NCBI GenBank assembly: GCA_964439835.1
Contig: CAYTPQ010000003.1
Span: 62,001-126,000, forward strand
Direction of reading: 5' to 3'
Length of the DNA stretch: 64,000 nucleotides
Origin: JAGNLM01 sp964439835
GTDB taxonomy: Bacteria > Pseudomonadota > Gammaproteobacteria > JAABTG01
How positions within the stretch are numbered: the first letter of the stretch is position 1; every line of letters begins with the position of its first letter. A model generated the notes under the pieces. The model searched no databases. It worked only from the letters and a program-made list of their open reading frames with translations, and was not told the origin of the DNA. Below are positions 8,372 through 18,216 of the stretch, one piece after another. The position numbers and the translations under genes were made by a program.

Positions 8372-9331
8372 ATGGCGGATCTGAGCGAGCTGGAGCGCTT
8401 TCCGGTCAGCGTCTTTTCGGTGGTGATGGGGCTGGCGGGCCTGGCCCTCGCCCTGGGTGCGGCGGCGGGTGACCTCGGGCTGGGCACTGCGCCTGCCCTG
8501 GCGGTGACCCTGCTGGCGAGCGCCGTGTTCCTGGCGCTCGCGGTCCTCTACGGGGTCAAGCTCGTGCGCTACCGTTCCGCCGTGGTCGCGGAGTGGAACC
8601 ACCCGGTCAAGCTGGCCTTCTTCCCGACCTTTTCGATCAGCCTGACCTTGCTGGCGGCGGCCTGGCTGCCCCACGCCCCCCGTCTCGCCCAGGCGCTGGT
8701 CGTCGCCGGCGCCGCACTGCAACTGGTGTTCACGATTGCGGTGCTCTCGGCCTGGCTCTACCACACGCGGTTCGAGATCCAGCACAGCAACCCCGCCTGG
8801 TTCATCCCGGTGGTCGGGAACATCCTGGTGCCGATCCCAGGCGTCGCCCTGCTGTCCGCAGAGACCGCCTGGTTCTTCTTCAGCGTGGGCCTGGTGTTCT
8901 GGCTGCTGCTGTTCGCCGTGCTCTTCTACCGCGTCATCTTCCACGCGCCGCTTGCCGAGAAGCTGATGCCGACCTTCTTCATCTTCATCGCCCCCCCGGC
9001 GGTCGGCTTCGTCGCCTACCTGGCGTTGACCGGGACCCCGGACCCCTTCGCGCGGGTCCTTTACTACACGGCGCTGTTCCTGACCCTGCTGCTGCTGGTG
9101 CAGCTGCCCCGCTTCTCGCGCCTGCCCTTCAGCCTCTCCTGGTGGGCCTACTCCTTCCCGCTGGCCGCCGTGACGGTCGCCTCCAGCCTCATGTCGGCGC
9201 ACACGGGACTCGCCTTCTTCCAGTATGTGGCGACTGCGCTCCTGGCCCTGCTGCTGTTCCTGGTGGGCCTGCTGTTGGTGCGCACCGCCGCCGCCACCCG
9301 CCACCACGGCCTGGCGCTCGACGAGGCCTGA
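8372..9331 (+). CDS. SLAC1/TehA-family anion channel or transporter
   Basis: A 319-residue integral membrane protein with about ten hydrophobic helices from residue 17 to the end. The opening LERFPVSVFSVVMGLAGLALA and the later FTIAVLSAWLYHTRFE and NPAWFIPVVGNILVPIPG segments are characteristic of the TDT family (TehA, plant SLAC1, Mae1), which move monovalent anions, tellurite or dicarboxylates. The start was placed at ATG 8372 because GGAGGTGG lies just upstream; the frame is open further left. It is divergent from the ATM1-type exporter. Downstream is a family B palindrome and then the RND adaptor gene. In a sulfur oxidiser a sulfite or other inorganic anion is a possible substrate, but this is speculation. 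Confidence 0.85.
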   Translation: MADLSELERFPVSVFSVVMGLAGLALALGAAAGDLGLGTAPALAVTLLASAVFLALAVLYGVKLVRYRSAVVAEWNHPVKLAFFPTFSISLTLLAAAWLPHAPRLAQALVVAGAALQLVFTIAVLSAWLYHTRFEIQHSNPAWFIPVVGNILVPIPGVALLSAETAWFFFSVGLVFWLLLFAVLFYRVIFHAPLAEKLMPTFFIFIAPPAVGFVAYLALTGTPDPFARVLYYTALFLTLLLLVQLPRFSRLPFSLSWWAYSFPLAAVTVASSLMSAHTGLAFFQYVATALLALLLFLVGLLLVRTAAATRHHGLALDEA

Positions 9332-9347
9332 ACCGCCGTGACGTCGA

Positions 9348-9419
9348 TCACCGCAGAGGCGCAGAGGCGCAGAGGTATATCCGTGAGCTTTTCTCTGCGC
9401 CTCTGCGCCTCTGCGGTGA
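9348..9419. repeat. Palindromic repeat family B, copy 1
   Basis: Perfect 27-bp inverted arms at 9348-9374 and 9393-9419, built from the tandem unit CAGAGGCG as in CACCGCAGAGGCGCAGAG, around an 18-nt spacer. The element ends 5 nt before the ATG of the RND adaptor, so it lies in that gene's 5' leader. Other copies: 10519-10591 and 33336-33404. Confidence 0.92.
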
Positions 9420-9424
9420 AACGT

Positions 9425-10507
9425 ATGCGCGCGCGCGCCCTGTTCGCCGCAAGTGGTCAGCGCTGGGTCGCCCTTGGGACCGCCCTCCTGCTCGTTGCCT
9501 GCTCGCCCTCCCCCGCGCCGCCCTCGGCCCAGACCGCCCGGGAGGCCCGCGTACACCTGGTCGAGGTGGCGACCGCAGCGACCCGGCCGGTGGAGCGGAC
9601 CAGCGTGAACACCGGGACCCTGAAGGCCCGCCGCCTGCTGCGGGTCTTCACCCAGGAGGAGGGTCGCATCACCGCGCTGCCCTTCTTCGAGGGCGACCGG
9701 GTCCGCAAGGGCGAGGTGGTGCTGCGCCTGGACGAAGCCCTCCTAAAGACCCAGCTCGACAAGGCCGTCGCGAGCCGCCAGCAAGCCGACATCGACCTCA
9801 AGCGCCTGCAGGGCCTGACCGGCCGTCAACTCGTGTCCGAAGACGAGATCGCCCGGGCGCGCACCGCCGTCGAGATCGCCCGGGCCGAGGAGGCCGCACT
9901 GCAGACGCGCCTCGGGTACGCCGTCGAGCGCGCGCCCTTCGACGCCGTGGTGAGCGCGCGGCTGGCCGAGCCGGGGGACGTGGTGGCGCGTCACACCCAC
10001 GTGCTGACCCTGACCGACCCGACATCGCTGGTGACCGAGGTGCCAGTCTCCGAGCTGGTGACCCCCTACCTGAAGATCGGGGACCCGGCCGAGGTCCGGG
10101 TCGACGCCCTCGGCGCAGCGACCCTAAACGGTCGGATCCTGCGCATCCACCCCGCGCTTGAGGCGCGCCAGCGCCGGGGGCTGGTGGAGGTGGGCCTGGA
10201 GCCCGTGCCGCCGGGTGCACAGGCGGGGCAGTTCGCCCGCGTCACCCTGCGCATCGACGAGGGCGAGCGGCTGCTGGTGCCGTTCGCGGCCCTGCAACGC
10301 GACCGGGACCGCGAGCTCGTGTACCGGGTCGGCGCCGACGGCCGGGTCACCCGTGTGAGCGTGCGCAGCGGGACCCGCCACGGCAACGCGGTGGAGGTCC
10401 TGGAGGGACTCTCCCCCGGCGATACGGTGGTCACGCGCGGCTTCCTCGGCCTGCGCGACGGCCTGAAGGTCCAAGTGGTGGCGCCGGCCTCCGACCGCAG
10501 CGGCTGA
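9425..10507 (+). CDS. RND efflux periplasmic adaptor (HlyD/MFP family) lipoprotein
   Basis: A 360-residue membrane fusion protein. The N-terminal signal ends in the lipobox LVAC (Cys26), so the mature protein is lipid-anchored in the periplasm. A split barrel-sandwich/lipoyl region (FEGDRVRKGEVVLRLDE and YAVERAPFDAVVSARLAEPGDVV) flanks a short alpha-hairpin of ~60 residues. Beta-barrel and membrane-proximal domains follow (LSPGDTVVTRGFLGLRDGLKV near the end). The start is ATG 9425; reading the open frame further upstream would only translate the palindromic repeat. It pairs with the RND pump 110 nt downstream. No TolC-type outer membrane factor is encoded in the window. The short hairpin resembles CusB/heavy-metal or simple MexA-like adaptors. 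Confidence 0.88.
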   Translation: MRARALFAASGQRWVALGTALLLVACSPSPAPPSAQTAREARVHLVEVATAATRPVERTSVNTGTLKARRLLRVFTQEEGRITALPFFEGDRVRKGEVVLRLDEALLKTQLDKAVASRQQADIDLKRLQGLTGRQLVSEDEIARARTAVEIARAEEAALQTRLGYAVERAPFDAVVSARLAEPGDVVARHTHVLTLTDPTSLVTEVPVSELVTPYLKIGDPAEVRVDALGAATLNGRILRIHPALEARQRRGLVEVGLEPVPPGAQAGQFARVTLRIDEGERLLVPFAALQRDRDRELVYRVGADGRVTRVSVRSGTRHGNAVEVLEGLSPGDTVVTRGFLGLRDGLKVQVVAPASDRSG

Positions 10508-10518
10508 CGCGCGGATTC

Positions 10519-10591
10519 CACCGCAGAGGCGCAGAGATATATCTCCATGTTTTCACCGATCAATCCTCTGCGTCTCTGCGCCTCTGCGGTG
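10519..10591. repeat. Palindromic repeat family B, copy 2
   Basis: Perfect 19-bp arms CACCGCAGAGGCGCAGAGA (10519-10537) and its complement (10573-10591). The right side carries one extra CTCTGCG unit. It lies between the adaptor and pump genes of the RND operon, so a transcript of both genes would carry a strong hairpin between them. Confidence 0.9.
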
Positions 10592-10617
10592 AGCAACCCC
10601 GGCGGACGGGCGAGCTC

Positions 10618-13600
10618 GTGACCCGGCCGTCCGGCAAGGCCGAGCCACCCCACACCGCCGGCGGTCTGGCCGGCTGGTCGATCCGCCACCCGATCGGGGT
10701 GGTGATGCTGTCCCTCGCGGTGGTCGTGCTCGGGGTCTTCGCGGCCTCTCGGCTGGGCATCGACCTGCTGCCGCACATCGTGTACCCGGAGATCGGGGTC
10801 CGGGTCACGGACCCGGGGGTGCCCGCGGTGATCATGGAGGACCAGGTGACCCGCCCGCTCGAGGAGGCCCTGGCGGCGACGGAGGACGCCATCGCGCTGC
10901 AGTCACAGAGCACCGAGGGGCGGAGCAGCGTCGACCTCTCCTTCGCCTACGGCACCGACGTGGACCAGGCCCTGCGCGACGCCAGCAGCCGGCTGGACCG
11001 GGCCAAGCGCCTGCTGCCAACCACCGTCGAGCCGGCCACCATCTTCAAGCGCGACCCCTCCCAGATCCCGGTGGTGGAGCTGGTGATCGCCTCGCCCCTG
11101 CGCGACCCGGTGGCGCTTCGGACCTGGGTCGACGACGTCTTCGCCCGCTGGTTCATCAACCTTCCCGGCGTCGCCGCCACCGAGGTCGGCGGCGGGCTGG
11201 TGCGGGAGATCCACATCCTGCCCGACCAGCAGCGCCTGGCGGGGCTGGGGTTGACGGTGGAGGACCTGGCGCGCGCGGTCGCGGCGGCGAACCGGGACAC
11301 CCCAGGCGGGCGCCTGCGTGCGGAGGGCACGGACCTGGTAGGACGCACCAGCGGCCGGTTCGCGGGCGTCGCGGAGCTGGCCGACCTGCCGCTGGACCTC
11401 CCGGGACTCCCGGGCGAGGCGCCGGTCCTGCGTCTGGGCGAGGTCGCCGAGGTCATCGACACCCACGAGGACGAGCGGCTGCGGGTGCGGGTGAACGGCA
11501 CCGCCGGCATCAAGCTCTCGGTCCAGAAGCAGCCGCAGGCCAACACAGTCGAGGTGGTCGACGGCGTCCTCGCGCGCCTCGCCTGGCTGCGGGACCAGGG
11601 GCTGGTGCCCGCCGACGTCACCGTGGTCACGGTCGACGAGCAGGCGCGCTACGTCCGCCAGGCCCTGGCCAACGCCCGGGACGCGGTCGTGAGCGGGGCC
11701 GTGCTGGCGATGCTCGTGGTTTATCTGTTCCTCGGCAGTGTCACGCGCACGCTGGTCATCGGCAGCGTCATTCCGATCGCGGTGATGGTGACCTTCGTGC
11801 TGATGGACGCCGGAGGCCTGACACTCAACATCATGTCGCTCGGCGGACTCGCCCTCGGCGTCGGCCTGCTGGTCGACAACACCATCGTGATGTTGGAGAA
11901 CGTGGTCCGTCACCAGTCGGCCGGCGAACCGGCGGGGGAAGCCCCGCTCGCCGCCGCCCGGGAGGTGCAGGGGGCGCTGGTGGCCTCGACCTCGACCAAC
12001 CTGGCCGCGGTGCTGCCGTTCCTGTTCGTCGGCGGGCTGGTCGGCCTGCTCTTCCGGGAGCTGATCTTCACCATCTCGGCGGCAACCCTGGCCTCCCTGG
12101 TGGTCGCCCTGACCCTGGTGCCGGCGCTCACGGCGAGGTCAGCCCCGTCCGCACCGGGCCGCCTGCGGCGCGGCGTGGACCGGGCGGTGGACGCCCTGGG
12201 CTCGGGCTACGCCCGGCTGGTCGCCCTGACCCTGCGGGTCCCCTGGCTACCTCCGCTCGTGCTCGGGGCCGTGCTCGCGGCCACCCTGCCGACCTTCCTG
12301 ACCGGCAAGCAGGTCTTCTTCCCGGACATGGACGAGGGGCGGATCTCGGTCAGCGTGGTGGCCGACCCCGGCATCCCGCTCGACGAGATGGACAGCCGGG
12401 TCGGGCGACTGGAGGCGCTCCTGCTCGCCCAGCCAGAGGTGGTCAACGTCTACGCCCAGGTCGGGGGCAACGTCTTCGGCCGCTCGCAGTTCGAGTCGCC
12501 TAACCGCGCCACCCTGTCGGTGTACCTGGTGCCGGCCGACCGGCGAACGGTCAGCACCGACGGTTGGATCCAGCGGATGCAACGGGAGGTCGCCGCACTG
12601 AAGCTCGCCGGGACCACGGTGCGGATGACCAGCCAGGGGATCCGGGGGATCCGCTACAGCCGCGGGGACGAGAGCCTGAGCGTGCGAGTACGCGGACCGG
12701 ACCTGGAGGTCCTGGCCCGCCTCGGTGAAGAGGCGGTGGAGCGCATCCGGGACCTGCCGGGCCTGCGCAACGTCCAGCACTCGCTGGAGGAGGTCCGCCA
12801 GGAGCTGTCGGTGCGGGTCGACCGGGAGCGTGCCGCCGCCCTCGGCCTCACGGTCGAGGAGGTGGGCCGGGCGGTCCAGATTGCCCTAGAGGGGCGCGTG
12901 ATCTCGGACTTCCTCGACGGCGACCGCCGGTTCGACGTGCGCCTGCGCCTGCCGCCGCTGGAGTTCAGCAGCGCCGCCGCCCTCGAGGGGCTGCTGCTCT
13001 ACCCGCCGGCGGGCGAGCGGGCGCCGGTTTACCTCGGCGACGTGGCCCGGGTGGAGCTCGCCCCGGCCCCGGTCACCATCCGGCGCGACCAGCAGCAGCG
13101 GATCGTCGAGGTGAGCGCGAGCCCGACCGGTGAGCGTACCCTTGGCGAGGTCAGTGCGGAGGTCTGGGCGAGGCTCGCCGATATGCCGCTGCCCGAGGGT
13201 TACTCCCTCTACGACGGTGGGACCTTGAAAGCCCTGCAGGAGAGCCAGGGGCAGGGGCGGGCGATGCTCGGGCTGGCGATCTTCCTGGTGCTGGTCGTGA
13301 TGGCGGTGCAGTACGAATCGCTGCGAAATCCCTTGGTGGTGCTGGTGAGCGTGCCGTTCGCGGCCATCGGCGTGGCGCTGGCGATCCGGGCCCTCGATCT
13401 GCCCCTCTCGATGCCGGTCTGGCTCGGCCTCATCATGCTGGCGGGGATCGTGGTCAACAACGCCATCGTGCTGGTGGAGTACGTCGAGCAGGCCCGGGCC
13501 CGCGGGGCCGCGCGGGACGAGGCCATCGTCGAGGCGGCCCGGCTGCGCCTGCGGCCGATCCTGATGACCACCCTGACGACGGTGGTCGGCATGCTGCCCC

Positions 13601-14040
13601 TGGCGCTGGGCGTCGGCCAGGGCTCGGAGATGCTGCGTCCCCTCGCCCTCACCATCGTCTGGGGCCTGGCCTTCTCGACCCTGGTCACCCTCATCCTGAT
13701 CCCTGCGGTCTACCGCCTGGCCCACCCGATCAATGGGGTCAGACACCTTTGGTCGGGGGTTGAGGTCGCCCGACCAAAGGTGTCTGACCCCATTGATCGC
13801 TCGTACCCGTCGCTGCAGTCGTCCGAGCTGGCGGCCAGAGCGGACGTGGAGCCCTCCCCCCCGGCGGCGGGCGGCCAAACACCGTGGGACTCACTGCCGG
13901 CAGAGCAGCAGACGCGCCTGCGGGTCGAGTACGGCCGCTACCTGGACTCGCTACCGCCCACCTGCTCGCTCGAGGAGAAGAACGCCCGCTTTGCCCGCTG
14001 GCTGGCGGAGCGCGGCGTGGTCTACGTCCCGCCGCAATAG
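10618..14040 (+). CDS. RND efflux pump permease with unusual C-terminal extension
   Basis: A 1140-residue resistance-nodulation-division transporter. It starts (GTG) with a cytoplasmic stretch, TM1 near residue 25-45 and the porter-domain opening ...PHIVYPEIGVRVTDPGVP. LGGLALGVGLLVDNTIVMLENV near residue 405 is the TM4 segment that carries the proton-relay acidic residues. The second repeat of TMs ends with SVPFAAIGVALA, GIVVNNAIVLVEY and TLVTLILIPAVYRL near residue 1037. Normal family length is ~1020-1050. The extra ~100 residues begin with a translated family A palindrome (codons from 13728), then a hydrophilic segment (EYGRYLDSLPPTCSLEEKNA...) that looks genuinely coding. Pairs with the adaptor just upstream. 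Substrates may be lipophilic drugs; metals are less likely. Confidence 0.88.
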   Translation: MTRPSGKAEPPHTAGGLAGWSIRHPIGVVMLSLAVVVLGVFAASRLGIDLLPHIVYPEIGVRVTDPGVPAVIMEDQVTRPLEEALAATEDAIALQSQSTEGRSSVDLSFAYGTDVDQALRDASSRLDRAKRLLPTTVEPATIFKRDPSQIPVVELVIASPLRDPVALRTWVDDVFARWFINLPGVAATEVGGGLVREIHILPDQQRLAGLGLTVEDLARAVAAANRDTPGGRLRAEGTDLVGRTSGRFAGVAELADLPLDLPGLPGEAPVLRLGEVAEVIDTHEDERLRVRVNGTAGIKLSVQKQPQANTVEVVDGVLARLAWLRDQGLVPADVTVVTVDEQARYVRQALANARDAVVSGAVLAMLVVYLFLGSVTRTLVIGSVIPIAVMVTFVLMDAGGLTLNIMSLGGLALGVGLLVDNTIVMLENVVRHQSAGEPAGEAPLAAAREVQGALVASTSTNLAAVLPFLFVGGLVGLLFRELIFTISAATLASLVVALTLVPALTARSAPSAPGRLRRGVDRAVDALGSGYARLVALTLRVPWLPPLVLGAVLAATLPTFLTGKQVFFPDMDEGRISVSVVADPGIPLDEMDSRVGRLEALLLAQPEVVNVYAQVGGNVFGRSQFESPNRATLSVYLVPADRRTVSTDGWIQRMQREVAALKLAGTTVRMTSQGIRGIRYSRGDESLSVRVRGPDLEVLARLGEEAVERIRDLPGLRNVQHSLEEVRQELSVRVDRERAAALGLTVEEVGRAVQIALEGRVISDFLDGDRRFDVRLRLPPLEFSSAAALEGLLLYPPAGERAPVYLGDVARVELAPAPVTIRRDQQQRIVEVSASPTGERTLGEVSAEVWARLADMPLPEGYSLYDGGTLKALQESQGQGRAMLGLAIFLVLVVMAVQYESLRNPLVVLVSVPFAAIGVALAIRALDLPLSMPVWLGLIMLAGIVVNNAIVLVEYVEQARARGAARDEAIVEAARLRLRPILMTTLTTVVGMLPLALGVGQGSEMLRPLALTIVWGLAFSTLVTLILIPAVYRLAHPINGVRHLWSGVEVARPKVSDPIDRSYPSLQSSELAARADVEPSPPAAGGQTPWDSLPAEQQTRLRVEYGRYLDSLPPTCSLEEKNARFARWLAERGVVYVPPQ
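13728..13798. repeat. Palindromic repeat family A, copy 2 (inside the RND gene)
   Basis: Perfect 30-bp arms at 13728-13757 and 13769-13798, beginning GATCAATGGGGTCAGACACC, with an 11-nt spacer. It is 71 bp in all, not a multiple of three, and lies within the reading frame right after the last membrane helix of the pump. Confidence 0.92.
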
Positions 14041-14050
14041 CGTGTAGAAA

Positions 14051-14155
14051 CGGGGACGCTCTGGTCTTCCCCCTTCCCCCGGCGCCTGGGGATCGGCCCG
14101 GGTACCCGAGCAAGGGCGTGGTCGCGGCGGTAGCGGGAAAACCAGAGTGCCCCGC
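14051..14155. repeat. Imperfect large inverted repeat
   Basis: Left arm around 14051-14072 and right arm around 14132-14153 both contain CTCTGGT-N-TTCCC and its complement, with one single-base bulge and a few mismatches. About 60 nt, itself GC-rich and partly palindromic (CGGCCCGGGTACCCGAG), separate the arms. Only one copy is in the window. It lies between the RND pump and ppc and may terminate the former. Confidence 0.6.
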
Positions 14156-14240
14156 GCACCCACGCCCCGCCCGGCCCTCGGGCGTATCGAGTACACTGCT
14201 GCGGTCTACGGCCAACCCTCTGCCGCCCGGCCCGAGCTCG

Positions 14241-17048
<2,808 letters not shown>

Positions 17049-17079
17049 ATCGACCCGTTCCCGATCGAAGGAGGATGTC

Positions 17080-18216
17080 ATGTCCCACCGTGCACCGAAT
17101 TCCGCAACCGCCCACCGCCGGACCGTTCTCCTCGCCCGCACGCTGGGAGCCGCCGTCTTGATCGCGTCCCTGCCCGGCCTGCCCGCCCTCGCCCAGACCG
17201 AGCCCGCCGCGGGACCCGGTCCAGCCGCCGTGGCGGACGCCGACCGTCTGCAGCAGGAGATCGACGCCCTCAAGCGTCAGCTCGGGGCCCTGAAAGACGA
17301 GGCCAGCGCCGCCGCGGCGAAGCTCTCCGGTGAGAAGGACACCCTGGCGAAGGACCTGACCGAGGCCAAGAAGGCCCTGGGCCGAGCCGAGGCCGAGCGG
17401 GACGCGAAGGCTGCGGCCGTCGCCCAAGTGGAGAAGGCCCGGACGGAGGCCGATCAGGCGGCCAAAGACGCCCAGGCAAAGCTCGCGGCGACGGAGAAGG
17501 CCTGGGCGGAAAAGGTCGCCGCCGCCGAGAAGTCAACGGCCGAGAAGCTGGCGGCCGCCGAGCAACGCATGAAGGAGCTGGGGGACCGGGCCGAGGCGGC
17601 CGCGAAGGACGCGGCAGACCGGGTCGCGGCGGCGGAGAAGGCTGCCGCCGAGCGTCTGGCGTCGGCGCAGGCCGAGGCGAAGGCCCAGGCCGAGCGGGCA
17701 ACGACGCTCGCCGCCGAGCGCGACGCGGCGGCCAAGGCCCGCGAGGCGGCCGAGCAGGCGCTCGCCGGCGCCAAGTCCGCGGCAGCGACCGCAGAGGCCG
17801 CGCTGGGGACGCTGAAGGGCCGGGTCGCCGCCCTCGAGACCTCCCTGGAAGACGCCCGCTCGCGGGTGCCGGTCGGCCAGGGCGGCGCCTTCACCCTCGA
17901 ACAGGCCCAGGGCCTGGCGGCGCAGGCCGGGGCAGCCTACGTCGCCGCCGCGAAAGAGGCCAGGGAGAAACCGTCAGCCGCGACCCGCGCCGCCGCCGAC
18001 GAGGCGATGCAGCGCCTGCGTGCGGCGCAGCTCGACGTGGCCCGCATCATCGGCGCCCGCGGCGTCTACCCGTTGCGCAAGGAGGACACCCTGGCGATCG
18101 TATCGGCCCGCTTCTACGGCAGCCCCAACCGTTGGCCGGCGATCTTCGAGGCCAACAAGGCCGTGCTGGGGAACCCCGACCAGGTGCTGCCGGGGATCAC
18201 CGTCGTGGTCCCCTGA
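17080..18216 (+). CDS. Secreted coiled-coil protein with C-terminal LysM-like domain
   Basis: A 378-residue protein. Residues 1-40 form a signal peptide with a basic start and an ALA-type cleavage site (GLPALAQ). Residues ~50-260 are alanine/lysine/glutamate-rich heptads predicted as a long coiled coil (EKLAAAEQRMKELGDRAEAA and similar). The C-terminal ~55 residues (GVYPLRKEDTLAIVSARFYG, then WPAIFEANKAVLGNPDQVLPG) fit a LysM module, which binds peptidoglycan. This suggests a periplasmic or outer-membrane structural protein that tethers to the wall. AAGGAGG sits 6 nt before the ATG. The 3' end overlaps the convergent helicase gene by 20 bp. No enzyme domain is visible. Confidence 0.8.
   Translation: MSHRAPNSATAHRRTVLLARTLGAAVLIASLPGLPALAQTEPAAGPGPAAVADADRLQQEIDALKRQLGALKDEASAAAAKLSGEKDTLAKDLTEAKKALGRAEAERDAKAAAVAQVEKARTEADQAAKDAQAKLAATEKAWAEKVAAAEKSTAEKLAAAEQRMKELGDRAEAAAKDAADRVAAAEKAAAERLASAQAEAKAQAERATTLAAERDAAAKAREAAEQALAGAKSAAATAEAALGTLKGRVAALETSLEDARSRVPVGQGGAFTLEQAQGLAAQAGAAYVAAAKEAREKPSAATRAAADEAMQRLRAAQLDVARIIGARGVYPLRKEDTLAIVSARFYGSPNRWPAIFEANKAVLGNPDQVLPGITVVVP

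Noticed and set aside
13884..14240. A longer start for ppc, or a separate gene, reading into the RND gene
   Set aside because: The added ~119 residues are Pro/Ala/Arg-rich and cross an inverted repeat; PEPC length and motifs begin after ATG 14241.
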